From positions 62,001-126,000 of the forward strand of contig MJGA01000044.1 in assembly GCA_001910725.1 (NCBI GenBank): a stretch of 64,000 bases of DNA, in the 5' to 3' direction. The notes beneath the pieces are model-generated. The model did not search any database, was not told where the DNA came from, and saw only the letters and a list, made by a program, of their open reading frames with translations. The DNA comes from Phanerodontia chrysosporium (lineage: Eukaryota > Basidiomycota > Agaricomycetes > Polyporales > Phanerochaetaceae). How positions within the stretch are numbered: the stretch's first letter is position 1; the number at the start of each line of letters is the position of its first letter. Position numbers and translations under genes: made by a program. Positions 29,877 to 41,271 of this stretch are shown piece by piece.

Positions 29877-32401
29877 TCAGCGGCGGCGTGCTTTCTTTTT
29901 CGGCGTCGTGGGATCCAGTGAGTCGGGGACCGGTTTTGAGCCGAGTTGGTCGCGGAAGCGTCCAGTCGCGTGGATGTATCGAAACAGCGGTTTGAGGAGC
30001 TTCCGGTCGTTGAGCAGTGCTGCGAGTCCTCGAGTGCGTGGGCCGCCGTCGAAATATAGACCAAGGCGAGCTCTGTCGTATGCTGGGCAGAAGAGGAGGT
30101 AGTGGTCGACTGATTCCGGCGCGTCTTCGCAGCGGAGGCATAGGGGTGATGGTACGCAGTTGATACGATGCAGGTGCTTGTTCAGCGGGGCGTGTCCTGT
30201 TCGCAGTTGTATAAGGAGTGCGGCGTGTCGACGGGGGATGTTCTGGGTGAGTTGGGCATAGTGTTTGGACGGGAGGCTATTGTCGATGCGGGAGATGCGG
30301 GTGTGTCGCGGGGAGTCGAACCACGTAGCGAGTGCGTCGTTCTGGAGTTTGGTCGCCATGTTCTGTCGAAGCCGAGATGCACTGCAGGGTAGTGGTTTGC
30401 GGAGGTAGGATGGGAGGTACTTTCGCGTCGTCGAGGTTCCGGCTGCTGCTTCTTTTGCTGCGACATCCGCTGCTTCATTTCCTTCTACATCGCAATGTCC
30501 GGGGATCCAGGCTACTGTGATCTGGACGTCCGATTGGGCCTTTTGGGCCGACCTCCTCTGTGCTTGTACGTGGTCCAGTAGGTAGGAGGCTGGCCCCGGG
30601 TGTCTCGATCTGCAGGATTCTACGGCAGCTTGATTGTCCAGTGCAAGGTATGCTGTACTCACATGTGCACGCTCCTGTCGGAGGAGCTCCAGTCCCAGTG
30701 AGATTCCCACTAGCTCGGCTTCGTACACGGTGTGCCGGTCGGAGCTCCCCAGGTGGTAGTAGAGTGTTCTATGTATGTCTTGTCGGTATAGAACAGCGGC
30801 TGCGCCAACTCCTCCATCGTGGTCCGAGCCATCGGTGTAGATGCGGACGCTGCGGAATCCGGCGGTCTGTTGTCTGCGGCGATCTTCTGCGATGGCGTCT
30901 TCCTTCGTGTCGGCGATGTGCACTGTCCAGTTGGGCTTCCAGCGGAGGGAATATCGGTATGCTGGGATCTTCTCGATGTCCTTCGGCTTGAGATTGAAGT
31001 ACGTGAGTAGGGCATGCATAGTGGAGCACTGTCGTTTCACCGGTCTGGAGGCGGCCCGTGCGATCAGGGGTGCGAGGGGATGAGGCGAAGTGAGGGTGCA
31101 GGCGCGGAGGGCCCCCTGGTGGTACAGTTTTTCGACTAGGAGCCGGAAGGGGAGGACGTTGGTGTGAGCGTCGAGGACATCGGTTGCCGTGGTCTTCATC
31201 GCGCCGGTCATCATGATGACGGCTTGTCTGTGGACCCGTTCGAGTTTTCGAATAGCCCCTACTGAGCCCTGTTGTCTGGTCTTTTCCGGAAGTCTGTGGA
31301 CAGGGACGAGGAAGACGTCAGCCGCGTAAAGCATGGAAGGTACGGCTAGCGAGAAATATAGGCGGTACGCTAGTGATGGGGGTATGCCATGTCTTGTTCC
31401 CGCCATGCGTTTGAATAGCGTGACCCACTTCAGACCTTTCTCAAGGGCGGCGTCGATTTGTTTCTGCCATCGTAACTTGTGATCAACATGTACTCCAAGG
31501 AACTTATACGACTTAGCTGGTTGTATGGTTGGGTGGCCCTGCCCTAGGTTAAGGGCGGGGCCTATTCCTGCGTCGCGTCGCTTGTTGGAGATGTTGAGCA
31601 GTCCGAACTTCTCGACGGAGAAGTTGGAGCCGTGACTCTCGGACCATTGGAAAGCACCTCCTGGACGTATCATGAACTGCTTGAGCTGTCTATGTGTGTC
31701 TGCGTAAGTGGGTCCAATGGTGAAGATGGCCACATCGTCGATGTTACCCGTGATGAACTCTCGTTCTGCTGCTTTTGCCGCCCCGAGCAAGGGTGCATTG
31801 TACAGGAGGTACAGGACGACAGACATGGGGTATCCTTGCTCGAGGCAGCCGGGTAGGTCGTAGAACGGTGAGGTGTAATCATCGAATTCGAGCGTTGTGA
31901 CGCGGTCTGTCATTTTGCGTTGTACCCAGCTGAGCAGGGCCTCGGGGATGCCTTGAGCGCGAAGGTTTGCGAATAGCCGTTCCGATCTAACACTGGGAAA
32001 GGCAGCTTTGATGTCGAGAAAGAGAACAGAGACTACATCACCTGCTCGTAGTGCGTTCTTGATGGTCATGGTCATGTAATGCAAGGCGTCAGTGGTCATG
32101 CGGCCAGGGCGTCCGAGAAAATGATGCGGAAGGATGTTACGTTTCTCGAGCTCGTGCATGGTTACCTTCGTGACCACTGAGACCCCTATTTTCCCCATGT
32201 TCTGGCCAAGCGTGATGGGGTGGAGCGCGGAAGTGGTGGCGTAGCTCGGTTTGTTCAGCTTTCGTAGGACTACGGTGCGGTCGCGTTTGAAGTGTTGCGG
32301 CCAGTGTTTCACCGTGAATGTCGCTCGGAAGATGCGTGCGAGTATGGGGGCTAAGAGGTCGTTACCCCATACGTAGGGTGCGTTCGGTAGGTCGTCGATG
32401 C
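29877..32401 (-). CDS. LINE ORF2, C-terminal part: RT, RNase H, zinc motif
   Basis: Continues the ORF2 frame interrupted by element B. RT motifs in order: LGRPGRMTTDALHYMTM, FLDIKAAFPSV (first catalytic Asp), GCLEQGYPMSVVLYLLYNAPLL, GNIDDVAIF (the DD pair, with Ile where Tyr/Phe/Ala is usual). Then YRLYFSLAVPSMLYAADVF. RNase H follows: IYTDGSDHDGGVGAAAVL, VYEAELVGISLGLE, LALDNQAAV, and WIPGHCDVEGNEAADVAAKEAA supply its acidic residues. The C-terminus has CLRCEDAPESVDHYLLFCPAY, the CCHC motif typical of such elements. Reverse-transcribes its own RNA at the nick. Confidence 0.92.
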
Positions 32402-32933
32402 TGTCAAAGTAAACCCCGCTACTTACCTTAGTAGCTTAGTTGGGGGAACTTGACTGCGAGTGGGTGCGAGTGAAGTAGTTGGTAGACGAGGTAGATGATG
32501 CTGGGGACTTAAGCCCAGCAGAGCCCGGTATATATACATGAAGGGGAGGACCCCTGGTACTACCCGAGACCCCTGATACTGCCCATCACATGCACGATGG
32601 CGTGATGATGGTGCGATACTTGCCAAGACACTCCGGGCTCGGTGAAGTCTAAAGCCGAGTACCGGATGTGTCCGGAACCTTCTACGCTATTCTAGAATAC
32701 ACTACCCGGACCCTGGGTCCGGCTACCTACTATACCCTTGTACCGGAGCGTCTACATCATAGATAAGATAAAGATAAGATCCTCACATGACTCTGAGTCC
32801 ATTTCCAGCACGTGACCAACACGTGACCGCGTTCTGATGCGTGCCTGTCCTAACCCTAGTCCATAACCCTAACCCCTGGCGCCTACTGGGCGCTTACAAG
32901 AATAAAACCGTAGGGAATTAGAAAACTGTGACA
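32402..32933 (-). repeat. Element B 3' LTR
   Basis: Plus-strand TGTCAAAG...GTGACA, 532 bp, same as 48206-48737. Preceded on the minus strand by an AAGAGGGGGTAC polypurine tract at 32934-32945. Confidence 0.95.
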
Positions 32934-32972
32934 GTACCCCCTCTTCAGATTCGAACTCCCGAGAGAAGACTT

Positions 32973-35637
32973 TTATTTTCCAGTGGATCCAAACCCGCCT
33001 GATCCACGATCGGTTGACTGTAGCGTTTCGACAACTTCTATGTCGGCATCGGCGATTTTCTCCAGGATCAATTGAGCCGCCCTATCTCCAGTCGTCACTG
33101 TGAAGTCACTGTCGCTTGTGTTAAGGAGTAGTATTTTGACGATACCCGTGTAGTCCCGGTCGATAACACCTGCGCCGATATGAATGCCTTTGAGTGCCAG
33201 TCCTGATCGTGGTGCAATTCGTCCATAGGTCCCAGTTGGAACTCGGATGTGAATGCCAGTGCTGATGAGTTTGCGGTCTCCTGCTGGAATTGTTGCATCC
33301 TCTGCTGCATACAGGTCCCAGCCTGCTGCCTCGGTAGTGCTCTTGGATGGTGTCTTTCCACCATCTAGAACGATTTGAAGGGTTTCCTCTTCATCGAGTT
33401 CTAAACCGTCTGTTTCCATAGGTGCTTCTTCGTTCCGAACGCGCCAAAATTCCGCGATCTTCTCTTTAGCACCTTCCAGATTACTTTCTGGTTCCCATTT
33501 GTCTTCTTCTGGCCCATAACCCTTCCATCGAACCATGTACCAGTTTCGTTTTCTGACACGCCCGGTAGTCTTATGGTTGAGAATTTTCTCGACCTCGTAC
33601 TCAAGCTCTCCGTCGTGAACTTCTGGCTCTGGTGGTGCGGCTCGTTGGCCGACGATGGAGGGTGTAGAATAGGGGATTAATTTACTAGCATGGAACACCG
33701 GGTGATATGCCCTGTATTGTGGAGGCAGTTTCACCTTGAAGGTTACTTTGGATAGTTGTTCGATGATTTCGAACGGTCCTAGGTACCTCGGTGTCAGCGT
33801 GCGTTGAGTGGTTTGGTAATCCTTTGAATTCAGCAGGACTTTGTCGCCGACTTTAAACGGCACTTCTTGCTTGTTCTGGTCATAGTACCACTTCATACGG
33901 TCCGCTGCTAGTTGTAGGGCTGCTTTGGCCTTGTCTTGGGCGTCTTGTCTAAGTCTGAATATCTCGTTCAAGTCCTTGCTTTTGGCTTGCTTGTCGAGAG
34001 TTGGTCCTGCCCGTGGGTGTCTACCATATTCTAGAAAGAACGGCGTGTCCTTTGTACTTTCGTGTGCTGCATTGTTGTAGGCGAATTCTGCAGTGGGCAG
34101 ATAATCGACCCAGTCTTCGTGATTGACATTATCAGCGAAGCAGCGTAGGTACTGTTCTAGAACTTGATTTACTCGTTCTGTTTGACCGTCTGTCTGAGGG
34201 TGGTATGCCGTTGACATCGCTAACTCGATACCGAGTAGCTTACACCATTCTTGAAAGAGTTCAGCCGCGAATTGAGTTCCTCTGTCTGAGATTATCTGCA
34301 AAGGTAATCCGTGGATAGGGTAAATTCTATCCATCAGGATCTTTGCGAGGTCTTTAGCAGAGAATTTGTTCGTTATCGCGAAGAAGCGTGCTCTCTTGGT
34401 GAGTCGGCATACGACGACTAGAATGGCATCTTTTCCTCTTGACGGCATCAACTGAGTAATCAAGTCGATGGTAATAACTTCCCAAGGTCCGTTAGGTACC
34501 TTGTTGGGCATGAGTTGTCCGTAGGTCTGCTGTGTGCGATTCTTCATTCGCTGACACGTGTCGCAACCTGTGACGTATTTCTTGACGAAGACAGACATTC
34601 CCGGCCACCAATAGTTTCGGGAGACAAGTTCATAGGTCTTCCATCTGCCTGGATGTCCGGCTGATGGGTGGTCGTGGTGCATTTGGACTACTCGTCGTCG
34701 TAAGTCCTCATTCTCATCCTTTGGTATGTAGATATGACCCCGGAAGAGTAGCAATCCATTCTCAAAGTTCCATTCCTCTAACGGTTTCTTGAACTCGCGT
34801 GGGCCTGATTTGAGTAACGATTGATAGTTCTTGGTGACTTCGTCGGATAACAGAGCCTTCTTGACCTCTTGGAGCAGTAAATCGTCGTTTACTGGAGCGT
34901 CATGGGAGGCGTCGATCGCGCAGACTTCGAGCAGATTGGCGAAAAATTCTGGTTTCAGAAGAATATGATCGCGATTATCGAGTTCTACCCCCTCTTCATG
35001 ATCTGGTCTCCTGGACAGAGGATCTTCAGCTTCCATTGTTTTACCCGGCTTGTGGTGTAGTGTGAAATGGAATCTTGTTAGGTATAATGCCCAACGAGCT
35101 TGACGGCGAGACAATTTCTGGGCCTGCTTGAAATAAGTCAGGTTCTGGTGGTCTGACCATATCTCGAATTTCTCCGGATGTCCCTCTAGATAGTGCCTAT
35201 ACTCTTCTAACCCGCGGATTATGGCCAACATCTCCTTGTCGTATATCTCATAGTTCCTTTCGTGAACATTGAGTGACTTGGAGTGGAAGGCTACCGGATG
35301 GTAAAGCTTATCGTTTGGGTCGAGTTGTGACAAAACTGAGCCGATCGCGAAGTCACTCGCGTCGGTAGAGAGTCTGAACGGATTAACGTCGTCTGGAATT
35401 CGTAGAATTGGTGCAGAAGTGAACGCCTTTTTCAGGTCGTCAAACGCCTTCTGCTGGTCAGGACCCCATTCCCATGGTTGATCCTTCTTGGTGAGTACCG
35501 TGAGTGGCTTCGTGATCTTCGCAAAGTCTTTAATAAACCTGTGATAGAAATTCGCGAATCCAAGGAATGCCTGAACGTGCTTGACCTTGGTCGGTACGGG
35601 CCACTCCGTTACGCCCGTGACTTTAGCAGGGTCCATT
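32973..35637 (-). pseudogene. pol: Pol of element B, C-terminal piece (RT end to dUTPase)
   Basis: Second half of a pol frame cut by element A in the middle of RT. Contains the RT thumb (FLGFANFYHRFIKDF), RNase H (LSTDASDFAIGSVLSQ), integrase (zinc motif ending CDTCQRMK; core TIDLITQLMP, ISDRGTQFAAELF, TDGQTERVNQVLEQYLR), a GPF-like segment (LTPRYLGPFEIIEQLSKVTF), a chromodomain (YEVEKILNHKTTGRVRKRNWYMVRWKGYG), and the dUTPase domain described separately. No internal stop. It is called a pseudogene only because the gene is physically interrupted; the two parts rejoin in phase at the duplicated CCATT. Confidence 0.93.
32976..33365 (-). other. dUTPase domain at the Pol C-terminus (element B)
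   Basis: The last ~125 residues of Pol contain all five motifs of trimeric dUTPases in order: AAGWDLYA (1); GRIAPRSGLALKG (2, with the PRSG uracil-site signature); GVIDRDYTGIVKILL (3, catalytic Asp); GDRAAQLIL (4); and RGSGGFGSTGK (5, the Gly-rich phosphate-binding arm). The enzyme would hydrolyse dUTP to dUMP and pyrophosphate, limiting uracil incorporation during reverse transcription. It is fused in frame after the chromodomain through an acidic linker, with no intron or stop. Confidence 0.93.
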
Positions 35638-36168
35638 TGTCATGGCGCTGAAATCCCGAGCCAACTCCGGTCATGGAGAACGCCGGAGTTCGAGGGAAGC
35701 TACGGAGTAGCATGGACATTCGGAGTTGCGACTCCGGTTGGTTGCTAAGGTCTTATCTTCACCACATGCCTTCATCATCTCGCAAACCTTTACCCCTTCG
35801 TTCCTGAGACAAATCCCAGATTGGAAGTATGATATGTTTTGTACATCTCCGACCATCTCCACGAACTCCGGACTCAGTAGTATATAAGCTCCCGCGCTAG
35901 CACTTGTATCCTCAGTTCGGATATCGACTTAGGTCCCCCTTGTACCTTCTCGACTCTGCTTAATCCTTTCTCGCAATCTCTGTGTGGGCCCGAACCCCGC
36001 CACTTCTCCGTATCTCCGACTCCGAAATCCAGGCAACGCAGACCGCCGAGGGCGCAGCCCTTTAAGGCTGAAGCCGACTGCCATCCGACCCCCGACCTCC
36101 GCCCTTCTCCGACCCTTTCTCCGCTCCGTCCTCCGTTCTCCGGCCCATCTCCGTCCCGCACCTTGACA
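35638..36168 (+). repeat. Element A 5' LTR
   Basis: TGTCATGG...CTTGACA. TATATAAGC at 35881; predicted start A35914, 33 nt downstream, defined by AGTTCGGATAT (35914-35924), which is complementary to the primer-binding site. Confidence 0.95.
35881..35914 (+). promoter_or_regulatory. TATA box and predicted start of A
   Basis: TATATAAGC to A35914, 33 nt. The same TATATAAGC...CAGTTCGGATAT arrangement is in the F LTR; the solo LTR at 2443 keeps only a degenerate TATA (GTATGTAAG). Confidence 0.7.
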
Positions 36169-36170
36169 GT

Positions 36171-36181
36171 ATATCCGAACT
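36171..36181 (+). other. Self-priming primer-binding site of A
   Basis: ATATCCGAACT, 2 nt after the LTR; the exact reverse complement of the predicted mRNA 5' end 35914-35924 (11 of 11). Confidence 0.75.
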
Positions 36182-36196
36182 CACACTCGGCACTGC

Positions 36197-37591
36197 ATGA
36201 GCGCCTTCCAGCAGGCGTACGGACACATCAACGTCCGGCCGCGACGATCCACGTCGCAACGATCCACGTCGCAACGACCCGTGTCGCGACGACACACGAC
36301 TCCGGACGAGGACCGGTTCGAAGAACTAGGTCCAGACGAGGAACCCCAGGCTGCAGAGCCGCAACCGGAAAACCGGGCCTCTGAGGAACCTCCGGTCCCG
36401 GAATTCCACATGCCTCGCGAATCCCCGAACAACCCGTTCCAGGATTCCGACCGGAGTAGAGAGGGCTCCCAGTCCCGTTCCGGCTCACGGCGTTCGGAGC
36501 CACGGAACGAGGAAGCTCCGCCATCGGACATAGTCCGGTTAGCGGAGGTACTGGAACGATTAACTCGTAAGACGTCCTCCTCTCCTCCGCCCCGCTCTGT
36601 GAAGGTCCGGAAGCCCGATCCGTTCGATGGCTCCGACCCACAGAGGCTCAACACCTTCCTGCTCCAGTGCCAACTGGCCTTCCGGACTGATACCCGGAGT
36701 TTCTCCCGGGGTCAGGACAAGGTCAGCTTCGCTCTCTCGTACCTCAAGGGTACTGCGTTGGACTGGTTCGAACCAGCCATCATGAGGGGCGAAGATCCGG
36801 AATGGATTGACGACTGGGATATCTTCGTGGAAGAACTCCAGTCAAACTTCGGAGTCTTTGACCCGGAGGGCGACGCGGAGTCCAAACTCCAGACGCTAAC
36901 CATGCGCGACGATAAGCCGTGCGCAAAATATCTTGCTGAATTCAACAGGTTAGCATCCCGAGTTCAGTGGAGCGAGCCGGCCTTGTGCTTCTTGCTCTAC
37001 AAGGGCCTTCCAGCCCGGCTCAAGGACAAGATCTCCGAGTCCCCGTCCGGCAAGCCTAAAACGCTGGCCGGAATGCGGAGGATGATCCAGCTCTACGACC
37101 GGCGATATTGGGAGCGCCAGGAAGAGATCCGCCGTGAACGGGGGTCTCAGCCAAAAGCCAGCTCGTCGCAGAACTCCGGCTCACGGAGTAACAACTCCGG
37201 AGGCAGTTCTAACAATGCGTCGAGCAGCGGCAACGGCAACCAGGCTGCTAAGTCCAGCGGCAACAACAACCAGGCAAAGGGTTCGAACTCCGGGGGCAGG
37301 AATGATACTCCGAACCCGAGGGCGAACTCCGCGCCGCGGCCCGGAAACAACAGCGGCGGCAACAACTCCACCGCTGACAGGGCAAAGGCAATGGGTTTGG
37401 ACAAGAACGGTAAACTAACGCCAGAGGAGCGTAAACGCCGTTTCGAAAACAACTTGTGCATGTTCTGCGCAAAGCCCGGCCACAAGGCCCGGGACTGTAC
37501 CAACCCCGCCTCTACGGCCTCCCAGGCTAAGGCCCGCTCGGCTACGACCACGAGCTCCGCTACTCCGCAGAGCTCGGAGTCAAAAGCCTGA
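36197..37591 (+). CDS. gag: Gag, element A
   Basis: 464 residues, ATG 36197 only 15 nt after the priming site. Order: Arg/Ser-rich N-terminus with repeated STSQR units; acidic stretch; capsid-type domain (PDPFDGSDPQRLNTFLLQCQ, LSYLKGTALDWFEPAI, FVEELQSNFGVFDPEGDAE, YLAEFNRLASRVQW); a long Asn/Gly/Ser-rich low-complexity segment; and a zinc knuckle CMFCAKPGHKARDC. Ends TGA 37591, with pol in the -1 frame. Confidence 0.95.
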   Translation: MSAFQQAYGHINVRPRRSTSQRSTSQRPVSRRHTTPDEDRFEELGPDEEPQAAEPQPENRASEEPPVPEFHMPRESPNNPFQDSDRSREGSQSRSGSRRSEPRNEEAPPSDIVRLAEVLERLTRKTSSSPPPRSVKVRKPDPFDGSDPQRLNTFLLQCQLAFRTDTRSFSRGQDKVSFALSYLKGTALDWFEPAIMRGEDPEWIDDWDIFVEELQSNFGVFDPEGDAESKLQTLTMRDDKPCAKYLAEFNRLASRVQWSEPALCFLLYKGLPARLKDKISESPSGKPKTLAGMRRMIQLYDRRYWERQEEIRRERGSQPKASSSQNSGSRSNNSGGSSNNASSSGNGNQAAKSSGNNNQAKGSNSGGRNDTPNPRANSAPRPGNNSGGNNSTADRAKAMGLDKNGKLTPEERKRRFENNLCMFCAKPGHKARDCTNPASTASQAKARSATTTSSATPQSSESKA

Positions 37592-40500
37592 GCAACTCTC
37601 GTGGCTCCGCACGGGCCGAGAGTTGCGTTGAATCTTCCCGTGCATCCGAGGAGCTCCGTCTCAACGCGTCCGCTCTTTCTCCGTCGCATTCCTTCTATGT
37701 TCCGCTAACCGCACCCCCCGATCTTTCTCTTCTTGCGCTGCTAGACAGTGGCTCCTCACATTGTTTCATTGATTTCGATTTTGCCAAACGGCACCATCTC
37801 CGGCTCAAGTCCGTTCCTCCGCTTCCGCTCCGTCTTTTCGATGGATCTCTTGCAGGGACCATCTCCTTCTCCGTTGATCTTCCGGTCACTTTTCCGACCG
37901 GGAACACCCTGGATTTGTCTTTCTACGTTACTAAACTCGACTCTCCGTCGACTGCAGTCTTAGGTCTCAACTGGCTATCCGCCTTCAATCCGTCGATTGA
38001 CTGGGCAGCCCGTACCATCACCTTTCCGCCTGCAGTCTCTCCCGTACCCCCGTCTCCGGCTGATAAGGCCACATCTCCGGAGAAAACCCCCACTTCCGAC
38101 GAGTCTTCCGATCCCACTCCTCTTGAACTCCGCTCCGCTCCTCTCGTTTCCCTCATCGGAGCAGCCGCATTCGCGCGAGCCTTGCAGTTGCCCGGCTCAG
38201 AAGTATTCCACTTCTGTCTGCGCGCCGTCTCCAACTCCGCTACTCCCGCTCCGACACCCCCGCTCGACCTATCCAATGTTCCCCCAGAGTATCACGACTT
38301 CGCCGACGTCTTCAGCGAGGAACATGCCTACACTCTACCCCCTCACCGACCTTACGACCTCAAAATCGAGTTGGAAGATGAAAAACCCCTAACTCCGGGG
38401 CGTCTCTACTCCCTATCTCCGGCTGAACTCCAGGCTCTCCGCGAGTTCATCGATAAGAATCTCTCCGCAGGATTCATCCGCCAGTCCGCCTCTCCGCACG
38501 GAGCTCCGATCCTCTTCGTCAAGAAGAAGGACGGGAGTTTACGCCTCTGTGTGGATTTCCGCGCACTGAATCGCATCACCAAGAAAGACCACTACCCCCT
38601 CCCGCTCATCTCCGATCTCCTGAATGCTCCGGGGAAAGCCCGTATCTACACCAAGATAGATCTCCGCCATGCGTACCATCTGGTCCGCATCGCGGAGGGC
38701 GACGAGTGGAAAACCACGTTCCGCACGCGCTACGGCTCTTTCGAGTGGTTGGTTATTCCTGAGGGTCTTACTAATGCTCCTGCTGCTTTCCAGAGATTCA
38801 TGAACGACGTTTTCCGCGACCTGCTCGATGTATGTGTTATCGTCTACCTCGACGATATCCTCATCTACTCCGATTCTCCGGAGGAGCACCGGAAACACGT
38901 CCGCGAAGTTCTCCGCAGACTCCGCGAGCATGGCCTCTACGCCAAGGCTCCAAAGTGTCAGTTCCACACTGACTCGGTGGAGTACCTCGGATACATCTTG
39001 TCCCCCTCCGGACTTTCGATGTCCGAGGACAAGGTCAAGATTATTCTTGACTGGCCTACTCCGCGGAAGGTCAAGGACATACAGTCCTTCCTAGGGTTTG
39101 CAAATTTCTATCGTCGCTTCATTCCTTTCTATTCCGATATCGTTGTTCCGCTAACCCGTCTCACCCGGAAGAATACTCCGTGGAAGTGGACTCCGCAGTG
39201 TCAGGAGGCGTTCGATACCTTGAAAAAGGCTTTCACGTCCGCTCCGACACTGGCGCAGTGGAAGCCCGGAGCTCCGTTGATTGTGGAGACCGATGCGTCC
39301 GACTATGCACTAGCGGCCATCCTATCCATGGTCACGGACGACGGCGTTCATCCGCTTGCGTTCCACTCCCGGACATTCTCCGCTCCGGAGTTGAACTACG
39401 ACGTTCACGACAAGGAGTTGCTAGCCATCTTCGAGGCATTCCGCATCTGGCGGCACTACCTCGAAGGCTCCTCTACCCCCATAGACGTCATCACCGACCA
39501 CAAGAACCTGGAGTATTTCTCCACGACGAAACTCCTGACCCGGAGACAAGCCCGGTGGTCGGAGTTTCTGAACTCCTTCAACATGGTCATCCGCTTCCGT
39601 CCCGGCCGTCTGGGCACCAAGCCCGACGCGCTCACTCGACGATGGGACGTCTACCTTAAAGAGGGAGGTAACGGCTACGCCAACGTCAATCCGCACAACT
39701 ATAAGCCGATCTTCACCTCCGAGCATCTCGCTGCATCCCTCCGAGCGACCATCCTCGCAGCTCCGGTTCTCCGGGCTGTGGTCACTATGGACGTGGAAAC
39801 ACTGCACGACGATATTCGTAAGGCTTTGGCTACGGATTCCCTTGCTTCTTCTATCCTTTCCCAATCTCCGCTTCCTCCGCGCTGGTCCGCTGATAATACA
39901 GGTTTACTTCTTCTCGACAATCGCATCTACGTCCCCGACATTCCCGAACTCCGGCTCCGAGTTCTCCGTTACAAGCACGACCACCCCCTCGCGGGTCACT
40001 ACGGCTTTAACAAGACTCTCGAGCTCCTCCGACGCGAGTATACGTGGCCCGGTGTCCGTGGGTTTGTCAAGGACTACTGCCAGTCTTGCACGACTTGCAG
40101 GAGATCCAAGGCGCCCCGGCACAAGCCATACGGAACTCTGCAACAACTTCCGATCCCGGAGAAGCCATGGAACTCCATCTCCATGGACTTCATCGAGCAC
40201 CTTCCGAAGTCCTTCGGATTCTCCGCTATCCTTGTGGTGGTGGATCGTCTCACAAAGCAGGCAATCTTCATCCCCACCCACGACGAGATTGATGCTCCGG
40301 GACTAGCTAAGTTGTTCATCCTCCACGTTTTCTCCAAGCACGGAGTTCCCTCGCACGTCACCTCCGACCGAGGTTCCGAATTTGTCTCTCAGTTTTTCCG
40401 CTCTCTGGCACTGGCTCTGGACATTGAGCTCCACTACACCTCCGGGTACCACCCCGAGGCAGATGGGCAGACAGAGCGTACTAACCAGACTCTCGAGCAG

Positions 40501-41271
40501 TATCTCCGGATGTACTGCAACTACCAGCAGGACAACTGGTCGGAGTTACTTCCGCTCGCGGAGTTTGTGTACAACAATGCCCCGAGCGCAACAACGGGCA
40601 TTTCTCCGTTCTTCGCTAACAAGGGTTATCACCCGAATCTCACAGTGCACCCCGAGCGTGACATCGCGTCCGCCCGCGCTCGCGACTTCGCTGTCGATCT
40701 CCACGAGCTCCAGTCGGAGCTCCGGACACAGATCGCGGAAGCTCAGAAGCGCTACCAAGGACCTGCCGATGCCCGGAGATCACCTCCACCTGACCTCCAG
40801 GTCGGAGACATGGTCTTCGTCAAGGCTAAGCACTTCCGGACTACCCGTCCATCTCCGAAGCTTGCGGAGAAAATGCTTGGCCCTTACAAGGTCATAGCAA
40901 AGGTTGGCCCGCAGTCCTACACACTGCAGCTACCCCGCGAATTCCGCACCGTACACCCCGTGTACCACATATCCATGTTAGAACCTCACCTTTCTAGTTC
41001 TATTCCAGGTCGGACTACATCTCCGCCACCTCCGGTCGAAATCGACGGAGACCTCGAATACGAGATCTCCGAGATCGTAGACTCCAAGATCGACAAACGT
41101 CGGAGATGCCCCCTCCTCTACAAGGTCCGCTGGTTAGGATATGAAAACACCGACGAAGAGTTCGAATGGATTCCGGCAAGCGAGCTAGAGCATGCTCAGG
41201 AACACATTGCGGACTTCCATCTCCGGTATCCCGAAAAACCCGGTCCACTCTCGGACTCCGTACCCCGATGA
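37531..41271 (+). CDS. pol: Pol, element A (intact)
   Basis: The -1 frame relative to gag is open from 37531. Protease LLALLDSGSSHCFIDFDF (Asp at 37744); RT with VIVYLDDILIYSDSPEEH; RNase H (VETDASDYALAAILSM); integrase with a histidine pair, CQSCTTCRRSK, and core MDFIEHLPKS, TSDRGSEFVSQF, ADGQTERTNQTLEQYLR; GPYKVIAKVGPQSY linker; chromodomain (YEISEIVDSKIDKRRRCPLL / YKVRWLGYENTDEEFEWIPA). No canonical slippery heptamer is found at the overlap; the gag end reads TCA AAA GCC TGA, which would allow only a one-codon slip, so how pol is reached is unclear. Confidence 0.95.
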   Translation, partial: GPLGYDHELRYSAELGVKSLSNSRGSARAESCVESSRASEELRLNASALSPSHSFYVPLTAPPDLSLLALLDSGSSHCFIDFDFAKRHHLRLKSVPPLPLRLFDGSLAGTISFSVDLPVTFPTGNTLDLSFYVTKLDSPSTAVLGLNWLSAFNPSIDWAARTITFPPAVSPVPPSPADKATSPEKTPTSDESSDPTPLELRSAPLVSLIGAAAFARALQLPGSEVFHFCLRAVSNSATPAPTPPLDLSNVPPEYHDFADVFSEEHAYTLPPHRPYDLKIELEDEKPLTPGRLYSLSPAELQALREFIDKNLSAGFIRQSASPHGAPILFVKKKDGSLRLCVDFRALNRITKKDHYPLPLISDLLNAPGKARIYTKIDLRHAYHLVRIAEGDEWKTTFRTRYGSFEWLVIPEGLTNAPAAFQRFMNDVFRDLLDVCVIVYLDDILIYSDSPEEHRKHVREVLRRLREHGLYAKAPKCQFHTDSVEYLGYILSPSGLSMSEDKVKIILDWPTPRKVKDIQSFLGFANFYRRFIPFYSDIVVPLTRLTRKNTPWKWTPQCQEAFDTLKKAFTSAPTLAQWKPGAPLIVETDASDYALAAILSMVTDDGVHPLAFHSRTFSAPELNYDVHDKELLAIFEAFRIWRHYLEGSSTPIDVITDHKNLEYFSTTKLLTRRQARWSEFLNSFNMVIRFRPGRLGTKPDALTRRWDVYLKEGGNGYANVNPHNYKPIFTSEHLAASLRATILAAPVLRAVVTMDVETLHDDIRKALATDSLASSILSQSPLPPRWSADNTGLLLLDNRIYVPDIPELRLRVLRYKHDHPLAGHYGFNKTLELLRREYTWPGVRGFVKDYCQSCTTCRRSKAPRHKPYGTLQQLPIPEKPWNSISMDFIEHLPKSFGFSAILVVVDRLTKQAIFIPTHDEIDAPGLAKLFILHVFSKHGVPSHVTSDRGSEFVSQFFRSLALALDIELHYTSGYHPEADGQTERTNQTLEQYLRMYCNYQQDNWSELLPLAEFVYNNAPSATTGISPFFANKGYHPNLTVHPERDIASARARDFAVDLHELQSELRTQIAEAQKRYQGPADARRSPPPDLQVGDMVFVKAKHFRTTRPSPKLAEKMLGPYKVIAKVGPQSYTLQLPREFRTVHPVYHISMLEPHLSSSIPGRTTSPPPPVEIDGDLEYEISEIVDSKIDKRRRCPLLYKVRWLGYENTDEEFEWIPASELEHAQEHIADFHLRYPEKPGPLSDSVPR

